Shown: positions 8,088-13,949 of the stretch, one piece after another | How positions within the stretch are numbered: position 1 is the stretch's first letter | Layout of the letters: each line of letters starts with the position of its first letter | Assembly: GCA_018695965.1 (NCBI GenBank) | Contig: JABHQB010000140.1 | Span: forward strand, 1 to 13,949 | Direction: 5' to 3' | Length of the DNA: 13,949 nucleotides | Source of the DNA: Flavobacteriales bacterium | GTDB taxonomy: Bacteria; Bacteroidota; Bacteroidia; Flavobacteriales; BACL11 | Made by a program: the position numbers and the translations under genes | The notes under the pieces: generated by a model | What the model saw: only the letters and a program-made list of their open reading frames with translations | What the model was told of the DNA's origin: nothing | The model's database searches: none

Positions 8088-8683
8088 TATACAATAAATA
8101 AACTCTGAAAAACACATCCTAGAACAAAACCAACATATACTTGTGATTCGTTATGTGCTTTCTGATCTAATCTGGAAAAAGCTAATAATCCTGATAGAGC
8201 AAAAAAGAGAAAAATAAAATAATATATCCCTCCAAAAATATAATTTAAAGCAATAAAAGTTCCTGTAGCTCCTCCAATTCCCATCATATGTAAACTTATT
8301 TTCCATCTTATTGTAATCAAGAATGAAAAGAACAATAATATAATTGATGAAATATATATTGCTGATAAATGGGGTGAAAGTTTTGCTATTGAATAGAAAA
8401 TTGGAAATCCGATTATCATGATAAGTATAGAAATAAATAAAGGTCCTCTTCTTTCTTTTCTTTTGCGCATTGCTAATGACTCTACTCTGCCTAATTTCAC
8501 AAATAATATTGCTGAAATTAGTGGCAATACCATTGTAAATGCCAAAATAATTAAATAAAGAGTATTGGAATAATTGTGAAAAATTAGATAAAAATAATCA
8601 ACATTATTAATACCTATATATAATACAATAATTGGCATTAAAATTGGATGTAATAAATAAGAAAGAATTTTAGAAAATTTCAT
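8027..8683 (-). CDS. PAP2-like integral membrane protein (phosphatase superfamily)
   Basis: A 218-residue, very hydrophobic protein with about six transmembrane segments. The pattern resembles the PAP2 lipid/diphosphate phosphatase superfamily: a basic loop, RKRKERRGP (73-81), in place of KX6RP; ISLH (129-132) in place of PSGH, followed by MMGIGG; and SRX5HX3Q (170-181) in place of SRX5HX3D. The two key His (H132, H177) and Arg171 are present, but the general-base Asp position is Gln181. Similar changes are, as far as I recall, shared by a Bacteroidota subfamily, so this may be a subfamily trait and not damage. Lipid phosphatase activity is therefore uncertain. The start overlaps the rpoN stop by one base (TAATG on the minus strand), so translation is probably coupled. 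The last 61 bp overlap the PD40/OmpA-like gene read from the other strand. Confidence 0.7.
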   Translation of the reverse strand: MKFSKILSYLLHPILMPIIVLYIGINNVDYFYLIFHNYSNTLYLIILAFTMVLPLISAILFVKLGRVESLAMRKRKERRGPLFISILIMIIGFPIFYSIAKLSPHLSAIYISSIILLFFSFLITIRWKISLHMMGIGGATGTFIALNYIFGGIYYFIFLFFALSGLLAFSRLDQKAHNESQVYVGFVLGCVFQSLFIVYYSSIISTISILRSSIASLL

Positions 8684-10044
8684 TACAACTCTCTACGATA
8701 TTTTGAGGTTTCTATACCTAATTCTTCACGATATTTTGACACTGTTCTTCTAGCAATATGATACTCATCTTCTCCTAACAAGATCGATAATTTCTCGTCT
8801 GTTAGTGGTTGTCTTTTATCTTCAGTTTCTATAATTTCTTTAAGCCTCTGTTTTATTACTTTTGTTGAAATTAGTTCTCCATCATCTTTTCGATAGGCTT
8901 CCGAAAATAGTTCTTTCAACAAAAAAGTTCCAAAGAATGTTTGTACATATTTACTATTACTTACTCTGGAAATAGTAGAAATATCCATATTTACAATATT
9001 TGCAATGTCTGCAAGTATCATAGGTCTCAAGTCTTTTTCATCTCCGGATAAAAAATATTTTCCTTGATAATCTACAATTGCATTCATTACCTTTTTTAAT
9101 GTCTGTTCTCTTTGTAAAATAGCATCTTTGAACCAGTTTGCTTTTTCTAATTTTTGTTTCAGAAATTCTTTTGCTTCTTTGTCGGTGGTTTCCAAAATCA
9201 TTTTTTGATAATGATTACTAACTCTTAATTCTTTACCATTTCTTTTACTAAGAGAAATGATATTTTTATCATCTACAATATTTATCAAAAAATCAGCTGT
9301 GATAAATTTTGCTGTTGTGCTTTTTGTAAAATTTGAAGCCGGAAAAGGATTTAATTTTTCTACTAATTGGTATACTGATTTTAATTGGTTTTCTGAAATT
9401 GCTAACTCTTTTATTATTCCTTCAAAATTCTTTTTACTAAATCTATCATATTGATTCTGTAAAATATTAATTGCAAGTTCTACATCCTTAGTTTTTTCTT
9501 TGTTTCTTATCTGAATAATTAGGCATTCTTGTAAATTTCTAGCTCCTATTCCAAAAGGCTCTAAAGTTTGAATTATCTTTAAGCATTTCTCAATTTCATT
9601 TTCTGAAAATTCCAAATTCAAATTAATTAGTAGGTCATCAGAAATAGAAAAAAGATCTCTGTTTATCCATCCATTTTCATCCAAACTATCAATTAGATAT
9701 TCTGTTAAAAATAAATCATCTTCATCTAAATTAAGAATTAATAATTGCGTTTTTAGATGATTTGAAAGTGTTTCCTCTGATTCAGAAATCTGAATTTCTG
9801 AATATTCTGCATTATTATTTTGTCGGTATTTATAGGAGCTTGTATTCTCCTCTTCTATCTGGTCAATTGAAATGTCTTCCGCTTTTTCTGACTCTTCTGA
9901 CTCTTCTAATGCTGGATTTTCTTCTAATTCTTCTTGTATTCTACTGTTTAATGAAGATAACGGTATTTGCAACAAACTTAAAAACTGAATCTGCTGTGGA
10001 GTCAGATTAAATTTCTGCTTTTGTTGTAATCTTTGTTTTGGCAT
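8683..10044 (-). CDS. rpoN: RNA polymerase sigma-54 factor
   Basis: Sigma-54, which directs RNA polymerase to -24/-12 promoters and needs an ATP-using activator to melt DNA. Starting at the ATG at 10044 it has 453 residues, a little shorter than proteobacterial RpoN. Region I (about 1-48) is the Gln/Leu-rich activator-interaction part (QKFNLTPQQIQFLSLLQ, ending EELEENPALE). An acidic linker (about 49-90) follows, then the core-binding domain (about 90-290, with ARNLQECL), the helix-turn-helix region (ISTISRVSNSKYVQTFFG) and the RpoN box ARRTVSKYRE at 431-440, next to the C-terminus. A TTG codon sits directly before the ATG and could extend the protein by one residue; ATG is preferred because it matches the usual family N-terminus. 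It lies 3 bp after the asnS stop and shares one base with the next gene, so all three are probably one transcript. No activator gene is in the window. Confidence 0.95.
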   Translation of the reverse strand: MPKQRLQQKQKFNLTPQQIQFLSLLQIPLSSLNSRIQEELEENPALEESEESEKAEDISIDQIEEENTSSYKYRQNNNAEYSEIQISESEETLSNHLKTQLLILNLDEDDLFLTEYLIDSLDENGWINRDLFSISDDLLINLNLEFSENEIEKCLKIIQTLEPFGIGARNLQECLIIQIRNKEKTKDVELAINILQNQYDRFSKKNFEGIIKELAISENQLKSVYQLVEKLNPFPASNFTKSTTAKFITADFLINIVDDKNIISLSKRNGKELRVSNHYQKMILETTDKEAKEFLKQKLEKANWFKDAILQREQTLKKVMNAIVDYQGKYFLSGDEKDLRPMILADIANIVNMDISTISRVSNSKYVQTFFGTFLLKELFSEAYRKDDGELISTKVIKQRLKEIIETEDKRQPLTDEKLSILLGEDEYHIARRTVSKYREELGIETSKYRREL

Positions 10045-10047
10045 CAA

Positions 10048-11478
10048 TTAGAATTCTGCATTCTGAGGTGTTCTTGGAAATGGAATTACATCTCGGATAT
10101 TTTTCATCCCTGTAACAAACATTATTAACCTTTCAAATCCTAAACCAAAACCAGAATGAATACAAGTTCCGAATTTTCTGGTTTCTAAATACCACCAAAG
10201 TTCTTCCTTTTCAACTCCCATTTCTTCCATTCGTTGTGATAGTTTTTCTAGATTTTCTTCTCTTTGCGATCCACCCACAATCTCTCCAATTAAAGGGAAT
10301 AATATATCCATAGCTCTTACTGTTTCTCCATCTTCATTTTGTTTCATATAAAAAGCTTTTATCCCTTTCGGATAATCCGTAATGATTACAGGTTTTTTAA
10401 ACTTCTTTTCCACCAAATATCTTTCATGTTCCGATTGTAAATCATCTCCAAATCCTTTAATAATATAGTTAAATTTCTTCTTTTTATTTGGTTTCGAGTT
10501 TCTTAAAATATCAATAGCTTCCGTATAAGTTAATCTCTCAAAATTATTTTCAATTACAAACTGAAGTCTTTCTAAAAGACCCATTTCATGTTTTTCTTCC
10601 TTCTTTAGATTCTTTTCTTCTTCAACTAATCTATTATCTAAAAATCTTAGATCATCTGCACAATTTGTTATACAATATTGAATGCAATATTTTAAAAATT
10701 CCTCTGCCAAATCCATATTTTCTTCTAGGTCTGCAAAAGCAACTTCTGGCTCTATCATCCAAAATTCTGATAAATGTCGGGAAGTATTTGAATTTTCAGC
10801 TCTGAAAGTTGGCCCAAACGTATAAACTTGACCTAAAGCAAGAGCTGCTAATTCTGCTTCTAGCTGACCTGAAACCGTAAGGTTTGTTTTACTCCCAAAA
10901 AAATCTGTTGTATAATCTACTTCTGAACCAATTTTCTCTAAATCTAAAGTAGTTACCTGAAACATTTCTCCCGCTCCTTCTGCATCTGCAGCTGTAATAA
11001 TAGGAGAATGTATACTTGAAAATCCTTTATCATTAAAAAACTTATGTACCGCAAAAGTAAGTGCGTGTCTTAATCTGAAAACTGCCGAAAAAGTATTGGT
11101 TCTGAATCTTAAATGAGCTTTTTCTCTTAAAAACTCTAAGGAGTGTTTTTTTGGTTGTAAAGGATATTCGTCCGCATCTGCTTCTCCTAAAATTTCAATT
11201 GTAGCTGCTAATACTTCAACATTTTGTCCACCTCCTTTAGATTCTACTAAGATTCCAATAATAGAGATAGCCGATCCTGTCGTTATCTTTTTTAAGATCT
11301 CCTCATCAAAATGATCTCCCTCTGCGACAATTTGAATATTATTAATTGTTGAACCATCATTTAAAGCAATAAAAGATACATTTTTACTTCCTCTACGCGT
11401 TCTGACCCATCCTTTTACACAAATTTCTTGTCCTTTCGCTTTTTCTGATAATAAGCTTTTAACTTTTGTTCTTTTCAT
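10048..11478 (-). CDS. asnS: Asparagine--tRNA ligase
   Basis: A 476-residue class IIb aminoacyl-tRNA synthetase that charges tRNA-Asn with asparagine in the cytoplasm; the length is normal. The N-terminal OB-fold anticodon-binding domain (about 1-110) opens with [22 protein letters not shown]. The catalytic domain contains the motif 2 region [16 protein letters not shown] (225-240), with Arg226, Glu228 and the AsnRS-typical His235-Leu-Ser-Glu-Phe, and motif 3 GFGLGFERL (443-451). The [21 protein letters not shown] pattern distinguishes it from aspartyl-tRNA synthetase. An insertion of about 60 residues rich in Glu/Lys (about 275-335) is common in bacterial AsnRS. The ATG at 11478 is preceded by an A-rich leader with no Shine-Dalgarno. 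A TATATTTG element lies 22 bp upstream of the start. rpoN follows after 3 bp. Confidence 0.97.
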   Translation of the reverse strand: MKRTKVKSLLSEKAKGQEICVKGWVRTRRGSKNVSFIALNDGSTINNIQIVAEGDHFDEEILKKITTGSAISIIGILVESKGGGQNVEVLAATIEILGEADADEYPLQPKKHSLEFLREKAHLRFRTNTFSAVFRLRHALTFAVHKFFNDKGFSSIHSPIITAADAEGAGEMFQVTTLDLEKIGSEVDYTTDFFGSKTNLTVSGQLEAELAALALGQVYTFGPTFRAENSNTSRHLSEFWMIEPEVAFADLEENMDLAEEFLKYCIQYCITNCADDLRFLDNRLVEEEKNLKKEEKHEMGLLERLQFVIENNFERLTYTEAIDILRNSKPNKKKKFNYIIKGFGDDLQSEHERYLVEKKFKKPVIITDYPKGIKAFYMKQNEDGETVRAMDILFPLIGEIVGGSQREENLEKLSQRMEEMGVEKEELWWYLETRKFGTCIHSGFGLGFERLIMFVTGMKNIRDVIPFPRTPQNAEF

Positions 11479-11500
11479 TATTTACTATTCTTATATAGAG

Positions 11501-11508
11501 CAAATATA
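11501..11508 (-). promoter_or_regulatory. -7 element of probable asnS promoter
   Basis: On the minus strand this reads TATATTTG, a perfect match to the Bacteroidota -7 consensus TAnnTTTG, 22 bp before the asnS start codon. No clear TTTG -33 box is seen about 19-20 bp upstream, so the assignment is tentative. It would give a very short leader, as is common in this phylum. Confidence 0.45.
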
Positions 11509-11529
11509 AGACTTTGAAAAATTATATAT

Positions 11530-11559
11530 AAAGAAAAGAAGTTCCTTTTTGAGACTTCT
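11530..11559 (-). terminator. Possible intrinsic terminator behind trhO and the remnant
   Basis: On the minus strand a 6-bp stem, AGAAGT ... ACTTCT (arms 11554-11559 and 11537-11542, 11-base loop), is followed by a pyrimidine run TTTCTT. A weak T-rich run also follows on the plus strand. The stem is short and AT-rich, so it is weak, but its place between the trhO unit and the asnS promoter is sensible. Confidence 0.35.
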
Positions 11560-11583
11560 CTTTCTATTTTGTTTTTTTCTTGT

Positions 11584-11723
11584 TTATTTTAAATAATCTA
11601 ATAAAGAGTTCATCTCTGCTTGTTAAAGATTATAAGCAGCCATAGGAGAGTTGTTAAATTCTTTAAATAATGCTACTGCATCCTGACAAATAAAAAACTA
11701 AGAAGGATTATAATTTTTTTCAT
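11584..11723 (-). pseudogene. Decayed small secreted-protein gene, cytochrome c-like tail
   Basis: Between trhO and asnS, read on the minus strand, an ATG 3 bp after the trhO stop opens a typical signal peptide (MKKIIILLSFLFV) that hits TAG at 11673-11675. One frame (from TGT at 11688) continues as QDAVALFKEF-NN-SPMAAYNL, a TAA at 11623-11625, then QAEMNSLLDYLK and a final TAA at 11584-11586. The last part strongly resembles the C-terminal helix of small c-type cytochromes (MP-YNLS-AEMN-LLDYLK). A third frame gives the lipobox-like SGCSS right after the signal, so the original may have been a lipoprotein. No heme motif CXXCH remains, so most of the domain is gone. I read it as a gene broken by at least one frameshift, one nonsense change and an internal deletion. 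Chance similarity is possible because the matching part is short. Confidence 0.5.
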
Positions 11724-11726
11724 TAT

Positions 11727-12779
11727 TTATTTTAATGCTTTTAAATTCAAAGTTACTTTACTATGACTATGATACATCTTTTTATTTTCTATTCCTTTTC
11801 TTAATTTCAATCTTTCTTCTTTTGAAAGGTGTATAACCTCTATGCATTCTGCTGAACAGCAATTTTTATGTTTTTCTTGGCAAGATAGACACTGTAAAAA
11901 TAATAAATTGCAATTCTCATTCTTACAGTTTACATGCGTATCACAAGGATCGTCACATTGATGACAACTACTAATTACATCATCTGAAATACGCTCTCCT
12001 CTCCTCTCGTCAAATACAAAGTTTTTTCCTTCAAACTTGTTTTCTAAACTTTTATCTTTATCTAATTGGCGAACATAATCTATAATTCCTCCATGTAATT
12101 GGCTTACATTTTTGAACCCATGATGTTTTAAATAAGCAGAAGTTTTTTCGCATCTGATTCCACCTGTGCAATATAACAAAACATCTTCTTTTTCCTTACC
12201 TTTCAGCAAATCCCTTACTAAGGGAAGTTCCTCCTTAAAAGTTTCTACATCTGGACAAATAGCCCCTGTAAATTTCCCTATCTCACTCTCATAATGATTT
12301 CTCATATCCACTACAATTGCTCCTTTATTTATAGCTTCATTCCACTGTTTTGCGGAAAGATGTTCTCCTACATTTGTAACATCATAATCTTCAATCTTCA
12401 ATCCATCTGCAACAATCTGACTCTTAATTTTTATAGTAAGTTTAAAAAAGGATTTCCCATCATCTTCCACCGCAATTTTAAATGGAACATCTTCTAAGAA
12501 GGTATAAGAATTAATGTTCTTGACAAAATTTTTCCAATTATGTTCTGGTACACTTAGTTGTGCATTGATTCCCTCATTCGCTATGTAGATTCTACCCAAA
12601 ACACCTAATTCATTCCACTTATTATAAAGGTCGTCTCTTAAATCGTTGAGGTTACTCAAAATAATATATCTGTAAAAAGAAACGGTAACTCTATTAAAAG
12701 TTTCTTGTTTAAGTAAATCCATGCATTGTGATTTACTTAATTTATTAAACATATTTTTTTTTCCAGCGTTTGGATCCAT
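11727..12779 (-). CDS. trhO: tRNA uridine 5-hydroxylase, oxygen-dependent (rhodanese family, UPF0176)
   Basis: A 350-residue protein of the TrhO/YceA family, which hydroxylates U34 in the anticodon wobble position of certain tRNAs using oxygen. The N-terminal part has the family stretch VTVSFYRYIIL, then VLGRIYIANEGINAQLSVP (about 60-78). The rhodanese domain (about 145-240) has the active-site loop CTGGIRCE with catalytic Cys204 and a second Cys210. The C-terminal region (about 268-320) is Cys-rich (CHQC, PCDTH, NCKN, LFLQCLSC, CCSAEC), as in relatives of this family, and may bind metal. The start is uncertain: ATG 12779 is used here, while ATG 12752 would remove nine residues (MDPNAGKKN) and also fits the family length. 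A TATTTTTG element lies 17 bp before ATG 12779. The gene is divergent from the threonine dehydrogenase gene. Confidence 0.93.
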   Translation of the reverse strand: MDPNAGKKNMFNKLSKSQCMDLLKQETFNRVTVSFYRYIILSNLNDLRDDLYNKWNELGVLGRIYIANEGINAQLSVPEHNWKNFVKNINSYTFLEDVPFKIAVEDDGKSFFKLTIKIKSQIVADGLKIEDYDVTNVGEHLSAKQWNEAINKGAIVVDMRNHYESEIGKFTGAICPDVETFKEELPLVRDLLKGKEKEDVLLYCTGGIRCEKTSAYLKHHGFKNVSQLHGGIIDYVRQLDKDKSLENKFEGKNFVFDERRGERISDDVISSCHQCDDPCDTHVNCKNENCNLLFLQCLSCQEKHKNCCSAECIEVIHLSKEERLKLRKGIENKKMYHSHSKVTLNLKALK

Positions 12780-12780
12780 T

Positions 12781-12807
12781 TTCTATTTTAAAAATACAAA
12801 AATAGAA
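12781..12807. repeat. 9-bp inverted repeat in the trhO leader/promoter
   Basis: TTCTATTTT (12781-12789) and its exact complement AAAATAGAA (12799-12807) are separated by 9 bp. They flank and partly cover the trhO -7 element and reach to within one base of the start codon. It could be an operator, but the sequence is so AT-rich that chance is a real explanation. Confidence 0.3.
12797..12804 (-). promoter_or_regulatory. -7 element of probable trhO promoter
   Basis: The minus strand reads TATTTTTG, matching TAnnTTTG exactly, 17 bp before the trhO ATG at 12779. No convincing -33 TTTG is visible. If used, the transcript would have a leader of about ten bases, favouring ATG 12779 or allowing a longer leader to ATG 12752. 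Confidence 0.4.
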
Positions 12808-12851
12808 AATTTATTGATTAATATTTTTATTATTAATTTAGTACTTAATGT

Positions 12852-12859
12852 TATCTTTG
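12852..12859 (+). promoter_or_regulatory. -7 element of probable threonine dehydrogenase promoter
   Basis: TATCTTTG matches TAnnTTTG exactly and ends 18 bp before the ATG at 12878. The expected -33 region about 19-20 bp upstream is only T-rich. Together with the trhO element it makes the 98-bp gap a compact divergent promoter region. Confidence 0.5.
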
Positions 12860-12877
12860 TACAAATTATTTTTATAA

Positions 12878-13837
12878 ATGAAAGATAGAATTTTAATAAT
12901 TGGTTCTTCAGGACAGATAGGTACATCTCTTGTAATGAATCTCCGGAAAATATATGGGAACAATAATGTAATTGCTTCTGATATTCGTCCTTCTTCAAAT
13001 GAAGTAATGGATTCCGGTCCATTTGAAGAATTGGATATTTTGAATGAACAATTATTGAGAAAAATTGTAAAGAAACACAGAATTACTCAAGTATATTTAT
13101 TAGCTGCGCTTTTATCAGCAACTGCCGAAAAAGATATTGAATTTGGCTGGAAATTAAATATTCGTTCACATTCACACGTTTTAGATTTAGCCAAAGATGG
13201 TCTGATCAAAAAAATATTCTGGCCTTCTTCTATTGCTGTTTTTGGTCCTACAACACCAAAAGAAAATACTCCACAATACACTATAATGGAGCCAAATACT
13301 GTCTATGGGATTAGTAAGCAAGCTGGTGAAAGATGGAATGAATATTATTTTAACAAATTTGGAGTAGACATTAGATCGCTTAGGTATCCTGGCTTAGTTG
13401 GATGGAGAGCTAAAGCGGGAGGTGGAACAACAGATTATGCAGTTAATATCTTTCACCAAGCTATTAAAAATAAGCAATATGAAAGTTTCTTGTCAGAGAA
13501 TACGCGGTTACCAATGATGTATATGCCTGATGCTATCCGTGCTACAATTGAACTAATGGAAGCTCCATTTGAGAGAGTAAAAATCCGTTCTTCTTATAAT
13601 TTGGCAGGGATTAGTTTTACTCCAGAGGAAATTGCTGCTGAAGTTTCGAAACATATTCCTAACTTTGAAATGTCTTATAATCCTGATTTCAGGCAAAAAA
13701 TTGCCGATTCTTGGCCTTCATCTGTTGACGATAGTCACGCTAAAAAAGATTGGGGATGGAAGTTAGAATATGACTTAGAAAAATTGACTTCAGATATGAT
13801 AAAAAATCTGAAAAAACAATATAAAATTACTGTATAA
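12878..13837 (+). CDS. L-threonine 3-dehydrogenase, short-chain (SDR) type
   Basis: A 319-residue extended short-chain dehydrogenase. It oxidises L-threonine to 2-amino-3-ketobutyrate with NAD+, normally followed by cleavage to glycine and acetyl-CoA by glycine C-acetyltransferase (not in this window). The N-terminal Rossmann motif is G9-S-S-G12-Q-I-G15. The catalytic residues are Ser117/118 in [10 protein letters not shown] (115-124), Tyr143 and Lys147 (YGISK). The family-specific features distinguish it from general sugar epimerases: [10 protein letters not shown], then [20 protein letters not shown], and the C-terminal [18 protein letters not shown] with DWGW. These match the Bacteroidota SDR-type threonine dehydrogenase and not the zinc-dependent Tdh of E. 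coli. Length is normal. ATG 12878 immediately precedes the Rossmann strand. The stop codon overlaps the cysS ATG (TAATG), so the two genes are probably cotranscribed. Confidence 0.93.
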   Translation: MKDRILIIGSSGQIGTSLVMNLRKIYGNNNVIASDIRPSSNEVMDSGPFEELDILNEQLLRKIVKKHRITQVYLLAALLSATAEKDIEFGWKLNIRSHSHVLDLAKDGLIKKIFWPSSIAVFGPTTPKENTPQYTIMEPNTVYGISKQAGERWNEYYFNKFGVDIRSLRYPGLVGWRAKAGGGTTDYAVNIFHQAIKNKQYESFLSENTRLPMMYMPDAIRATIELMEAPFERVKIRSSYNLAGISFTPEEIAAEVSKHIPNFEMSYNPDFRQKIADSWPSSVDDSHAKKDWGWKLEYDLEKLTSDMIKNLKKQYKITV

Positions 13838-13949
13838 TGAGTAGAAAAATACAAATATACAACACACTTATACGAAAGAAAGAGGAATTTAATCCTATAG
13901 TAGAAAATCATGTTGGAATGTATGTTTGTGGGCCTACTGTTTATGGAGA
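13837..13949 (+). CDS. cysS: Cysteine--tRNA ligase, N-terminal part (3' end missing)
   Basis: The first 37 codons of a gene that leaves the window on the right. The start [12 protein letters not shown], followed by [11 protein letters not shown], is the well-known N-terminus of cysteinyl-tRNA synthetase, a class I enzyme that charges tRNA-Cys. Cys31 in the CGPTVY motif is the first ligand of the active-site zinc; the HIGH signature would come just after the window edge. The ATG shares its first base with the stop of the threonine dehydrogenase gene, which suggests translational coupling. The visible part is normal. Confidence 0.95.
   Translation, partial: MSRKIQIYNTLIRKKEEFNPIVENHVGMYVCGPTVYG

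Noticed and set aside
12783..13022. Minus-strand 79-codon open frame across the divergent promoter region and the start of the dehydrogenase gene
   Set aside because: It is antisense to the conserved Rossmann region and reads as low-complexity hydrophobic residues; it has no support as a gene.

Overview
The window is a compact, AT-rich stretch of a Bacteroidota chromosome, most likely Flavobacteriia/Flavobacteriales or a close relative. The evidence is a type IX secretion (T9SS) cargo with a gliding-motility type (type B) C-terminal sorting domain, a PorP/SprF-family partner, a PD40/OmpA-like protein, start codons without Shine-Dalgarno sequences, and TAnnTTTG promoter elements close to start codons. 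Both end genes are cut by the window edges. Apart from one short decayed remnant, the genes look intact. No tRNA, rRNA, CRISPR array, insertion sequence or phage gene was seen.

Left half, + strand (1-8087): the end of a DUF3108-family gene, then a run of four close or overlapping genes. These are an M23 zinc endopeptidase lipoprotein, a 1242-residue secreted adhesin-like protein (DUF7948 N-terminus, beta-propeller repeats, a PKD domain, Cys-paired Ig-like modules, type B sorting domain), a PorP/SprF-like outer-membrane protein, and a PD40-repeat protein with a divergent OmpA-like C-terminus. Gaps are 4 bp, a 4-bp overlap and a 19-bp overlap, so this looks like one cell-envelope operon: a cargo, its presumed outer-membrane partner, a presumed periplasmic anchor, and a peptidoglycan hydrolase.

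Middle, - strand (8027-11478): asnS, rpoN (sigma-54) and a PAP2-like membrane protein, packed with 3-bp and 1-bp junctions. The last gene runs tail-to-tail into the PD40/OmpA-like gene, and their coding regions overlap by 61 bp.

Right part: asnS is separated from the upstream trhO (tRNA uridine 5-hydroxylase, rhodanese family; - strand) by a 248-bp gap. That gap holds a decayed small secreted-protein gene resembling the tail of a c-type cytochrome, a possible terminator and the asnS promoter region. From a 98-bp divergent promoter region trhO is read leftward, and an SDR-type L-threonine 3-dehydrogenase followed by the start of cysS (TAATG junction) is read rightward.

Most content belongs to known families. 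The points most worth a second look are the envelope operon as a unit, the G8 tract inside the adhesin gene, the cytochrome-like remnant after trhO, the antisense 3' overlap, and the altered active-site or ligand-site residues in the PAP2-like and OmpA-like proteins.
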